A stretch of DNA of 16,245 nucleotides from APNM01 sp040361335 (GTDB lineage: Bacteria > Pseudomonadota > Gammaproteobacteria > Nevskiales > Salinisphaeraceae), in contig NZ_APNM01000027.1 in assembly GCF_040361335.1 (NCBI RefSeq), positions 1-16,245 on the forward strand, given 5' to 3'. The notes beneath the pieces were generated by a model. The model worked only from the letters and a program-made list of their open reading frames with translations, was not told the origin of the DNA and did not search any database. Position numbers and translations under genes: made by a program. Shown one piece after another: positions 6,861 to 12,939 of the stretch (the stretch's first letter is position 1; the number at the start of each line of letters is the position of its first letter).

Positions 6861-7796
6861 TCAGTACATCGGGTCGACCCGCAGCCCGGCGCCCTGCTCC
6901 AGCGCCGCCAGCGTCTGGTCGGACACGTCGCCGGGCGGCCGGATCGCCGGCCCCGAGGCCTCCACCAGGATGTAGGTCTCGCCTTCGTGCTCGATCCAGC
7001 GCTGGCCCGGCGCCGGCTCGCCGGCGATGCCGAGCAGGTAGTGGTCCGGGACGTGGACGCCGACGATGCGCCGGTCCGTGAGGTGCTGGAGGATGGCGGC
7101 CAGCAGGGCCGACTTGGTGTCGCAGTCGCCGTAGCCCTGTTCCAGGGCGCGGGGCGGTGGATAGAAGTCCAGGATCTTGCGGCCGTTCTCGACCTGGGCG
7201 GGGCGCTCGTACCTCATGCCGCCCTGCACCAGCGCCATCGCCGCCTGCATGGCCCATTGCGTGTCCCGGCCGTTGCGGGCCGCCAGCTCGCGCAGGGCCC
7301 GGACGACGGGTCGCACGCGGTCGCGGTTGCGGGCCACGGCGGCGGGCACGTCCACGACCATCTTGAGGCGGCCGTTGTCCTGCTCCAGCAGCCGCATGCC
7401 ATGGTCGTGGTAATAGCGCCGCCACTCCCGGCTCCAGGTGCAGTCCGGGTCCGCCTGGCAACGGTTGTAGCGCGCCTTGCGCTCCACGTCGGAGACGCCG
7501 AACTCCGCCGTGGCCTGGCGGCTCCAGGCCGCGGGCATGTCGAAGCGGATCGCCAGCGGCCGGCCCTCGAAGTCCCGGAAACGGGCCTGGAAACGATAGA
7601 CGCCGTCGTCGCCCAGCTCCCGGGCGAGTCGGTCCGCGTCCGGCGAAACGGCGCCGGGCTGCGAATAAAGGGCGTCACCGCCCCGCGCCGCGGTGCCGTC
7701 GCCGGCCCCGGCGTTCAGGGCGAAACCGCCCAGGGCGATCGCCAGCGCGGTCAGGGTGGGCGTCCGGGGGAAGCGCCGGATTCCTCGTGCCTTCAT
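6861..7796 (-). CDS. Secreted transglutaminase-like cysteine protein
   Basis: A 311-residue protein with a signal peptide (basic KARGIRRF, hydrophobic LTALAIALGGFAL, likely cut near residue 30 after ALNAGA). The C-terminal half contains GYGDCDTKSALLAAIL (residues 221-236), the catalytic-cysteine motif of transglutaminase-like/papain-fold proteins with C225 as nucleophile, then DHYLLGI with H252, and YILVEASGP with E279 at the third triad site where Asp is usual. Cys113 and Cys119 could form a disulfide in the periplasm. GAGGT lies 7 bases before the start. Substrate is unknown: peptidase, cross-linking or amidase roles are all possible. It is transcribed convergently with the EamA gene and divergently from the SRPBCC gene. 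Confidence 0.82.
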   Translation of the reverse strand: MKARGIRRFPRTPTLTALAIALGGFALNAGAGDGTAARGGDALYSQPGAVSPDADRLARELGDDGVYRFQARFRDFEGRPLAIRFDMPAAWSRQATAEFGVSDVERKARYNRCQADPDCTWSREWRRYYHDHGMRLLEQDNGRLKMVVDVPAAVARNRDRVRPVVRALRELAARNGRDTQWAMQAAMALVQGGMRYERPAQVENGRKILDFYPPPRALEQGYGDCDTKSALLAAILQHLTDRRIVGVHVPDHYLLGIAGEPAPGQRWIEHEGETYILVEASGPAIRPPGDVSDQTLAALEQGAGLRVDPMY

Positions 7797-8081
7797 GTCC
7801 GTACCTCGTCCGTGTCGGCCGCGACGGGACGTCCGTCGCGGCTCCCCTTCCCCCCGGGGATGTCCCTGTTTATTTGATCGGCAGCCGGTTGCCGGGCTTG
7901 AGTCGGCCGCCGGGGGCCTTTACCCGGTGAGACGGTGCAGGGACGGCGGGGTAACACGGCCTGGCGCAAAAGCCGCCCGGGAACGGGATGTGTGACGGAG
8001 GCTGCCGCTGTCGAAACCGGGTGTGCCCGTTCGACCAAGGGGAGTACTACCGGCGTCGATCAACGAACAGGAGCACCGATC
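7797..8081. promoter_or_regulatory. Divergent intergenic region with 5'-leader hairpin
   Basis: This gap separates the divergent transglutaminase-like and SRPBCC genes and must hold promoters for both. A 7-bp inverted repeat GCGACGG (7821-7827) / CCGTCGC (7833-7839) would lie in the leader of the minus-strand gene, 25-43 bases before its start. I cannot point to convincing -35/-10 boxes. An open frame runs through 7935-8081 in front of the SRPBCC start but has no ribosome-binding site and no family similarity. Confidence 0.3.
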
Positions 8082-8531
8082 ATGCCCAGCACCGTCCACC
8101 TGCACCGCGTCCTCCGTGCCGCGCCCGAGCGCGTCTACCGGGCCTTCCTCGATCCGGATGCCATGGGCAAGTGGCTGCCGCCGCACGGGTTCACCGGCAA
8201 GGTCCACGAAATGGATGCCCGCGTGGGCGGCTCCCACCGGATGTCGTTCACGAACTTCACCACGGGCACGAGCCACGCTTTCGGCGGGGAATACCTTGAA
8301 TTGGTGCCGAACGAGCGGCTGCGCTACACGGACAGGTTCGATGACCCGAACCTGCCCGGCGAGATGCGGGTGACCGTGGAACTCAGGCAGGTGTCCGTCG
8401 GCACTGAACTGAACGTCACCCAGGACGGGATTCCCGACATGATCCCCGCCGAGGCCTGCCATCTCGGCTGGCAGGAATCGCTGGCGGCACTGGCGGCGCT
8501 GGTGGAGCCGGAAATACCGGACGGGGGCTGA
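8082..8531 (+). CDS. SRPBCC/AHSA1-family protein
   Basis: A 149-residue START-like (Bet v1-fold) protein of the AHSA1 group. Characteristic stretches are LHRVLRAAPERVYRAFLDPDAMGKWLPP (residues 6-33), GGSHRMSFTNF (46-56), GGEYLELVPNERLRYTDRFDD (65-85) and, near the C-terminus, CHLGWQESLAALAALVEP, the GW-x-x-x-L-x-x-L motif of the last helix. The fold forms a hydrophobic cavity for small ligands; the particular ligand is unknown. ATG 8082 is chosen over the longer upstream frame because AGGAG (8069-8073) is 8 bases ahead and family proteins begin at this point. A GC-rich inverted repeat (8539-8545 / 8558-8564) follows the stop but lacks a T-tract. Confidence 0.92.
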   Translation: MPSTVHLHRVLRAAPERVYRAFLDPDAMGKWLPPHGFTGKVHEMDARVGGSHRMSFTNFTTGTSHAFGGEYLELVPNERLRYTDRFDDPNLPGEMRVTVELRQVSVGTELNVTQDGIPDMIPAEACHLGWQESLAALAALVEPEIPDGG

Positions 8532-8609
8532 GGACATGCCCGGCCCGGCGGGCCGTTGGCCGGGAACAGTGGCCGCGTCGTCTCGATAACCTCCGCCTGA
8601 GCCAACTCA

Positions 8610-8640
8610 TTGATGCGCATGAATCATGGGCATAAACTCA
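8610..8640 (+). promoter_or_regulatory. Putative ccdAB promoter/operator
   Basis: TTGATG (8610-8615) and CATAAA (8631-8636) are 15 bases apart, short for a sigma70 promoter. The perfect palindrome ATGCGCAT (8613-8620) and CATG-AAT-CATG (8618-8628) lie between them, where a CcdA-CcdB complex could bind to autorepress. The 9-mer GGCATAAAC (8629-8637) recurs before the YefM gene at 10333-10341. Confidence 0.35.
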
Positions 8641-8668
8641 GGGCATTGGTCCGCGAAACGAGTGCACC

Positions 8669-8914
8669 ATGCCGACAGAGGAACCCCGCCCGGCGTCCCG
8701 CCGCGCCACCAACGTGTCCCTGGACAGCGATTTACTGCGGGAGGCGCGATCCCTCGGCATCAATGTCTCCCGCTCCGCCGAGGCCGGTATCGCCGAGGCC
8801 GTGAAGCGGCGCAAGCGGGAACGGTGGCTGGAGGAAAATGCGGCGGCACTGGAAAGCTCCAATGCCTACGTGGATGCCAACGGCCTGCCCCTGTCCAAGC
8901 ACCGCCAGTTCTAA
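8669..8914 (+). CDS. ccdA: CcdA-family antitoxin
   Basis: An 81-residue type II antitoxin. The N-terminal part (residues 11-45, ATNVSLDSDLLREARSLGIN) is the ribbon-helix-helix DNA-binding domain; the C-terminal part (ERWLEENAAALESSNAYVD, then GLPLSKHRQF) is the intrinsically disordered CcdB-binding tail typical of CcdA. CcdA neutralises and strips CcdB from DNA gyrase and, with it, represses the operon. The stop TAA shares one base with the ATG of ccdB (TAATG), the usual coupled arrangement. Length is close to that of F-plasmid CcdA (72 aa). The assignment is secure because both partners are recognised and in canonical order. Confidence 0.95.
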   Translation: MPTEEPRPASRRATNVSLDSDLLREARSLGINVSRSAEAGIAEAVKRRKRERWLEENAAALESSNAYVDANGLPLSKHRQF

Positions 8915-9213
8915 TGGCTCGGTTCGATGTCTTCCGCTACGAGAGTGGCAGCGGCTATCTGCTCGATGTGCAATCCGACCTGCTGAGCGGCTTGAGCACC
9001 CGTGTCGTCGTGCCGCTGCTACCGCTTGACCGGGCCCCCGCACCCGCCGAGCGGCTCAATCCCGTGTTCACGGTGGAAAGCACCGAGGTGGTGATGGCTA
9101 CGCAATTCATGGCGGCGGTACCCGGCGGCGAGCTTGGGTCACGCGTCGCGAATCTAAGTGAACGGCAGCAGGCTATTAGCGCTGCCCTGGATATGCTGTT
9201 TCTCGGGTTTTGA
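8914..9213 (+). CDS. ccdB: CcdB-family gyrase toxin
   Basis: A 99-residue CcdB family protein: ARFDVFRYESGSGYLLDVQSD at the N-terminus, VVVPLLPLDRAPAPAERLNPVF in the middle and the C-terminal helix ending DMLFLGF. CcdB poisons the GyrA subunit of DNA gyrase when not held by CcdA. In F-plasmid CcdB the last three residues W99-G100-I101 are needed for gyrase poisoning; here the corresponding end is L-G-F, keeping Gly but not Trp. Many chromosomal relatives differ at this end, so loss of toxicity is possible but not shown. No internal stop or frameshift is present. The gene starts one base inside the ccdA stop codon. Confidence 0.95.
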   Translation: MARFDVFRYESGSGYLLDVQSDLLSGLSTRVVVPLLPLDRAPAPAERLNPVFTVESTEVVMATQFMAAVPGGELGSRVANLSERQQAISAALDMLFLGF

Positions 9214-9326
9214 AAGAGATAGGGTTACGGCTGACCCATGTGGCTTCAACCGCGCCCGGGGACCGCATCGCCTACCCATAATCATTCCCGGAATTCCAGG
9301 GAGACGACATAACCGGAGACCAAGGC

Positions 9327-9923
9327 ATGGTCTATCGATTCAAGATAACGCTGCTGGAAATAAAGCCCGAAATCTGGCGTCTGATCGAGGTGCCCGGAAC
9401 CTATTCGTTCTGGGATTTGCACGTTGCCATTCAGGATGCGATGGGGTGGCTCGACTATCATCTTCATGAATTCCAGGCGGCCACGCGTGACGCGGATACG
9501 CCTGTCTCCATAGGCATTCCCGAAGATGAATCGGACGACCGAATCCAGGCCGGCTGGAAAGTGCCGATAGGCGAGCACTTCCAAAAGCCGGGTGACTCAG
9601 CCCTTTACGAATACGACTTCGGGGATGGCTGGGCACATAAGATCATGCTTGAATCCATCGAGCCAGCTTCGCCGGGTACGGAATATCCTCGATGCGTTGA
9701 CGGAGACCGGGCATGTCCTCCCGAGGATTGCGGCGGCGAGCCCGGTTATAATCGCCTTTTGGACATCCTGGCCAACCCCGAGGATCCCGAGTACGAAGAC
9801 ATGGTCGACTGGCTGAAGAACCATGCCAAGAATTACCATCCCTATCAGCCCGAGGTCTTCGATCCCCAATCCGTCGAATTCTGGGATCCCGAGATACGAT
9901 TTCAAATGATGATGGACGGCTGA
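9327..9923 (+). CDS. Plasmid pRiA4b ORF-3 family protein
   Basis: A 198-residue protein with the family's diagnostic features: YRFKITLLEIKPEIWRLIEVP at residues 3-23, the F-W-D-LH-AIQ-AMGW-D-HLHEF segment (28-49), YDFGDGWAHKI (96-106) and the cysteine-bearing YPRCVDGDRACPPEDCGG (120-137; C123, C130, C135). The family is widespread on plasmids and in accessory regions; its biochemical role is not established. GGAG (9315-9318) lies 8 bases before ATG 9327. Only 16 bp separate its stop from the HigA-type gene that follows on the same strand, so the two are very probably co-transcribed. The region just upstream (9214-9326) holds nothing else I recognise. Confidence 0.93.
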   Translation: MVYRFKITLLEIKPEIWRLIEVPGTYSFWDLHVAIQDAMGWLDYHLHEFQAATRDADTPVSIGIPEDESDDRIQAGWKVPIGEHFQKPGDSALYEYDFGDGWAHKIMLESIEPASPGTEYPRCVDGDRACPPEDCGGEPGYNRLLDILANPEDPEYEDMVDWLKNHAKNYHPYQPEVFDPQSVEFWDPEIRFQMMMDG

Positions 9924-9939
9924 ATGAGGGCTGTCACTG

Positions 9940-10233
9940 ATGGCCATGAACAATCCCCCGCATCCCGGCGAATTCATCCGTGAAATCTATATGGAGCCGT
10001 ACCACATTACGGGTCGTGCCTTGGCGGCCAAGCTCGGGGTGTCCCCTTCGACGCTCAATCGTCTGCTCAGAGGCAGTAGCGGTATCAGTTCCGAGATGGC
10101 GCTTCGGCTCTCCAAGACCTTGGGCCGTTCCCCCGAGAGTTGGCTGGCGATGCAGGACAAGTACGAGCTTTGGCAGGCCAGGCGCAGGGTCAATCTCGAT
10201 GCGGTCGAGAAGATCGAGTTCGATGCGGCATGA
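9940..10233 (+). CDS. higA: HigA-type (VapI) XRE antitoxin, no HigB partner
   Basis: A 97-residue HTH_XRE protein of the HigA/VapI group. PPHPGEFIREIYMEPYHIT (residues 6-24) is the standard HigA N-terminal segment, and the helix-turn-helix spans about 25-63 (ALAAKLGVSPSTLNRLLRG, then SEMALRLSKTLG), followed by SPESWLAMQDKYELWQARR, the conserved C-terminal helix. HigA normally binds the mRNA-cleaving toxin HigB, whose gene lies just upstream of higA. Here that place is taken by the pRiA4b ORF-3 gene, and no RelE/HigB-like frame is found within 700 bp on either side. GAGGG (9926-9930) is 9 bases before ATG 9940; ATG 9946 is possible. It may be an orphan regulator or act with the ORF-3 protein. 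Confidence 0.92.
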   Translation: MAMNNPPHPGEFIREIYMEPYHITGRALAAKLGVSPSTLNRLLRGSSGISSEMALRLSKTLGRSPESWLAMQDKYELWQARRRVNLDAVEKIEFDAA

Positions 10234-10373
10234 GCAAGGCGGCGCGGGTGCCCCCAATGCGGCAACCGGCCACCGTACCTGACACGTGCCCTATCCGACG
10301 TTGGCGGCCGACCGACTCAATCGTGGAAACGCGGCATAAACATAAACACCCCTCGCTCAAGTGATGTCGTACA

Positions 10374-10384
10374 TGGACTGTCCA
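10374..10384. promoter_or_regulatory. Perfect palindrome upstream of yefM-like gene
   Basis: TGGAC-T-GTCCA lies 26-36 bases before the antitoxin start, inside a broader near-palindrome from GTCGT (10366-10370) to ACGAC (10384-10388). Phd/YefM antitoxins bind such sites for autorepression, so this may be its operator. The link is inferred from position and symmetry only. Confidence 0.35.
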
Positions 10385-10409
10385 CGACAACCGCTCTGAA
10401 TCACCGATC

Positions 10410-10652
10410 ATGAGAACCATCACCGCCACAGAAGCCCGCGCCAAGCTTTCTCGCCTCATTGACGAGGTGGCCGAATCGCATGAACCGCAGTTGATCACGG
10501 CCAAGCGGAACAAGGCGGTCCTGATCGCGGAGGAGGATTGGAGGGCGATCCAGGAGACGTTGTCCCTGCTGTCCGCGCCCGGCATGCGGGAGTCGATCCG
10601 GGAAGGCATGAACACCCCCGTCGAGGATTGCGGCCAGGGACTTGATTGGTGA
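10410..10652 (+). CDS. yefM: YefM/Phd-family antitoxin, no YoeB partner
   Basis: An 80-residue type II antitoxin. The Phd/YefM fold is clear from MRTITATEARAKLSRLIDEV (residues 1-20), then QLITAKRNKAVLIAEEDWRAIQETL (27-51), with a C-terminal toxin-binding tail GMRESIREGMNTPVEDC ending in GLDW, the usual YefM ending. YefM neutralises YoeB, a ribosome-dependent mRNA interferase. In E. coli the YoeB start overlaps or directly follows yefM; here the following 49 bp hold no toxin and the next gene is a YrhK-domain protein, so the toxin has been lost or is elsewhere. No strong Shine-Dalgarno precedes ATG 10410. The family call is secure; activity as an antitoxin is untested. Confidence 0.92.
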   Translation: MRTITATEARAKLSRLIDEVAESHEPQLITAKRNKAVLIAEEDWRAIQETLSLLSAPGMRESIREGMNTPVEDCGQGLDW

Positions 10653-10701
10653 GATATCCGTGCCATCCATGAACCCCTGATTCCGACCCGAGGAGCCGCG
10701 C

Positions 10702-10968
10702 ATGAGCAAGGACCGCGACGTCACAATCACGCTGGGACACGAACAAGTACGCATCAGCGGCCGCTACGAGACCGCCAGCATCCTCAACGATTTCCTGATC
10801 GCGCTGTGGTTCCTGGTGGGCAGCGTGTTCTTCCTCTATCCCGAGCTGAAGGAAGCCGGCGCGTGGCTGTTCGTCGTCGGCAGTTTCCAGTTCCTGGTCC
10901 GGCCGAGCATCCGGCTGGCCCGGCGCCTGCATCTGCGGCGTCTTCCGGAGAGCGGCTGGGAATCCTGA
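10702..10968 (+). CDS. YrhK-domain membrane protein
   Basis: An 88-residue protein matching the YrhK domain along its length: ISGRYETASILNDFLIALWFLVGSVFF (residues about 18-44, helix 1), a short loop, GAWLFVVGSFQFLVRPSIRLARRLHLRR (about 53-80, helix 2 and basic end). Two transmembrane helices joined by a short hairpin loop place it in the inner membrane with a basic C-terminus. Function is unknown in the family. GAGGAG lies about 8 bases before ATG 10702. A short T-run (10978-10983) follows a weak GC-rich stem after the stop, which may help end the transcript before the cupin operon. Confidence 0.88.
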   Translation: MSKDRDVTITLGHEQVRISGRYETASILNDFLIALWFLVGSVFFLYPELKEAGAWLFVVGSFQFLVRPSIRLARRLHLRRLPESGWES

Positions 10969-10998
10969 GCGGGGCCGTTTTTTGCAATCCGCGCCATT

Positions 10999-11026
10999 TT
11001 GTCCTACAACTTGGTACTGCAATAAT
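10999..11026 (+). promoter_or_regulatory. Sigma70-like promoter with FadR/GntR-type operator match
   Basis: TTGTCC (10999-11004) and AATAAT (11021-11026) form a -35/-10 pair with a 16-base spacer, in the only A+T-rich patch of the area, about 58 bases before the cupin start. The -35 box is embedded in TTGTCCTACAA (10999-11009), an 11-bp sequence that fits the FadR-subfamily GntR consensus TNGTNNNACNA at every fixed position. A bound regulator would block RNA polymerase. No GntR gene lies in the window. Confidence 0.5.
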
Positions 11027-11083
11027 GCGAACGTCCACCCGGCCGTACCGGTGAGACAGGATGTCGCGGAGGAGATGCCCGCC

Positions 11084-11530
11084 ATGAGCGCAGTGATGCC
11101 CTACGGCGTCGGAGACATGCTCTCCAGCGCCAACGCCCCGGACCTCGCCTGGGTGCCCTGGACCGCCGAGGGGACCTATTTCAAGCTCCTGAACGCCGAT
11201 CCCGAGACCGGCTTCTACAGCCTGGTGCTCAAGGTCGAGCCGGGCACGCACCTAAGCGTGCAGCGCCACATCGACCCCGCCGAGGCCTTCGTGCTCAGCG
11301 GCAGCTTCTATTACGTGGACGAACCGGACAGGGTCTATGGCCGCGGCGCCTACGTGCGCGAGAAGGCCGGTGCCGTGCACGAGCCGGTCAGCGACGAGGG
11401 CGCCGTGATGTTCGCGGTGTTCCACGGCCCCATCGAGCGCTTCGGCCGCGACGGCCGGCTGCTCGGGGCCTTCGACTGGCGCTGGCATGTGCATGCCTGG
11501 AACGCCGCCGGCGGCCACTACCCGATCTGA
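11084..11530 (+). CDS. ChrR-like/DHAP-dioxygenase-like cupin
   Basis: A 148-residue single cupin. Motif 1 is GTHLSVQRHIDPAEAFVLSG (residues 54-73), giving metal-ligand candidates H62 and E67; the first His of the usual H-x-H is Gln60. Motif 2 contributes H99 (GAVHEPV). The N-terminal DLAWVPW-x-EGTYFKLL resembles the ChrR-type cupins and the 2,4'-dihydroxyacetophenone dioxygenase group, so a non-haem iron dioxygenase or small-molecule sensor is likely; the substrate is unknown. ATG 11084 is chosen because GGAGGAG (11068-11074) is 9 bases upstream; ATG 11075 overlaps that site's edge and the frame also extends further 5'. It is the first gene of an operon with the EthD and hydrolase genes (25-bp and 43-bp gaps). 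Confidence 0.85.
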   Translation: MSAVMPYGVGDMLSSANAPDLAWVPWTAEGTYFKLLNADPETGFYSLVLKVEPGTHLSVQRHIDPAEAFVLSGSFYYVDEPDRVYGRGAYVREKAGAVHEPVSDEGAVMFAVFHGPIERFGRDGRLLGAFDWRWHVHAWNAAGGHYPI

Positions 11531-11555
11531 TCCCCCTCCCCAAAGGAGAGTTGCC

Positions 11556-11924
11556 ATGATCAAGCTGGTCTACGTCGTGCGGCGGCGGTCCGATTTCACC
11601 CCCGAGGCCTTCCGCGAGCGCTGGCGGCAGCACGGCCCGCTGGTGGACAGCGTGGCCGAGACCATCGGCGCGCGCCGCTACATCCAGAGCCATACCGTGG
11701 ACACCCCCGTGAACGACGCCCTCGCCGAGGCCCGCGGCATGGGCGAGCCGTACGACGGCATCACCGAGGTCTGGTGGGACAGCCTGGACGATCTGGTCGC
11801 GGCCAGCCAGACTGAGGCCGGTCAGGAGGCGATGCAGCGCCTGGTCGAGGACGAGAGCGAGTTCATCGACCTGCAGCGCTCCTCGGTCTTCATGACCGAG
11901 GAGCACACGATCTTCGAGCGCTGA
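11556..11924 (+). CDS. EthD-domain protein
   Basis: A 122-residue protein of the EthD / dimeric ferredoxin-like alpha-beta-barrel family. MIKLVYVVRRRSDFTPEAFRERWRQHGPL (residues 1-29) holds the typical first strand, helix and W-x-x-HGPL motif, followed by RYIQSHT (41-47) and YDGITEVWWDSLDDL (66-80). Members include small monooxygenase-like, cyclase and degradation-accessory proteins, such as EthD needed for ether-fuel breakdown. The catalytic role here is unknown. AAAGGAGAG (11542-11550) precedes ATG 11556 by about 6 bases and decides the start over a longer in-frame extension into the cupin gene. It lies mid-operon between the cupin and the alpha/beta hydrolase, which suggests action on a shared catabolic intermediate. 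Confidence 0.9.
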   Translation: MIKLVYVVRRRSDFTPEAFRERWRQHGPLVDSVAETIGARRYIQSHTVDTPVNDALAEARGMGEPYDGITEVWWDSLDDLVAASQTEAGQEAMQRLVEDESEFIDLQRSSVFMTEEHTIFER

Positions 11925-11967
11925 CGCCCCCGACGGCGACCGACAACAACACACGGGAGGGCCGCCC

Positions 11968-12939
11968 ATGGTGGTCGAGCCGGATTTCGAGATGATCCCC
12001 ACCAACGGGGTCACCCTGCGCACGGTCGTGGCCGGCGAGGGCCCGCTGGTGATCATGGTGCACGGCTGGCCGGAGTGCTGGTATTCCTGGCGCCACCAGA
12101 TCGGACCCGTGGCCGAGGCCGGCTACCGGGTCGTGGTGCCGGACGTGCGCGGCTACGGCGGTAGCGACAAGCCCGAGGCCCTGGAGGCCTACGACATGCC
12201 GTCCCTGATCGGCGACGTCCTGGGCCTGATCGACCATTTCGGCGAGTCCGAGGCGATCCTGTTCGGCCACGACTGGGGCGCGCCGGTGGTCTGGAACACC
12301 GCCGCCCTGCATCCCGACCGGGTCCGCGGCGTGGCCGCGCTGAGCGTGCCCTGGCTGCCGCGCGGCGAGGTCTCGGCGATCGAGCTCTGGCGCCAGATCT
12401 ACGCCGGCCGCTTCTTCTACCAGCTCTACTTCCAGGAGCCCGGGGTCGCCGAGCGCGAGCTGGAGGCGGACGTGCGCCGCAGCCTGCGCATGATCTACTA
12501 CAACCTCTCCGGCAACGCCCCCAAGGACATCTGGATCCAGGACAAGCCCGAGGACGCCACCCTACTCGAGGGACTGATCGACCCCGAGGTGCTACCGGAC
12601 TGGTTCACCGAGGCGGATCTGGACTATTACACCCGCCAGTACGAGGCCAGTGGCTTCGGCCGTCCCATCAACCGCTACCGCAACCAGCAGCGGGACTGGG
12701 AGCTGCTGCCGGAGCTGACGGATGCGCGCATCGAGCCGCCCGCCTGCTTCCTCGCCGGCACCAAGGAGATCGTGCTGTCGTTCGTGCCGGGCGCCGACCT
12801 GATCGGCAACATGAAGGTCCTGACCGACGACCTGCGCATCTGCCGGCTATTCGAGGGCGCCGGCCACTGGCTGCAGCAGGAGCGCCCCGACGAGGTCACC
12901 GAAGCGCTGCTGGAGTTCCTGGCCGGCCTGGAGCGCTAG
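11968..12939 (+). CDS. Epoxide-hydrolase-type alpha/beta hydrolase
   Basis: A 323-residue alpha/beta hydrolase of the soluble epoxide hydrolase group. The oxyanion motif is HGWPE (residues 32-36), the nucleophile elbow GHDWGAP puts Asp102 as nucleophile, and GAGHWLQQERP supplies catalytic His300. An acidic residue after strand 7 is Glu267 (GTKEIVL), where Asp is usual. Cap-domain tyrosines are available at Y154 (YQLYF) and Y237 (RPINRYRN), as needed to activate the epoxide ring. An Asp nucleophile with the RP-x-N-x-YRN cap motif favours epoxide hydrolysis over haloalkane dehalogenation, which lacks the cap tyrosines. GGGAGG precedes ATG 11968. It is the last gene of the operon, and its TAG overlaps the stop of the convergent dehydratase gene. 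Confidence 0.92.
   Translation: MVVEPDFEMIPTNGVTLRTVVAGEGPLVIMVHGWPECWYSWRHQIGPVAEAGYRVVVPDVRGYGGSDKPEALEAYDMPSLIGDVLGLIDHFGESEAILFGHDWGAPVVWNTAALHPDRVRGVAALSVPWLPRGEVSAIELWRQIYAGRFFYQLYFQEPGVAERELEADVRRSLRMIYYNLSGNAPKDIWIQDKPEDATLLEGLIDPEVLPDWFTEADLDYYTRQYEASGFGRPINRYRNQQRDWELLPELTDARIEPPACFLAGTKEIVLSFVPGADLIGNMKVLTDDLRICRLFEGAGHWLQQERPDEVTEALLEFLAGLER
12936..12939. other. Convergent stop codons overlapping in one palindrome
   Basis: The plus-strand hydrolase ends with TAG at 12937-12939 and the minus-strand dehydratase ends with TAG read from 12938-12936. Both lie in the palindrome GCTAGC (12935-12940). No room is left for a terminator between the two genes, so each transcript must run into the other's coding strand. 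Confidence 0.85.

Noticed and set aside
8539..8564. CCCGGCC/GGCCGGG inverted repeat after the SRPBCC gene as a terminator
   Set aside because: Loop of 12 bases and no T-tract; common by chance in DNA this GC-rich.
10952..10983. Intrinsic terminator after the YrhK-domain gene (GC stem then six T)
   Set aside because: The T-run is good but the best stem I can draw is only four to five pairs with a long loop, too weak to list as a terminator.
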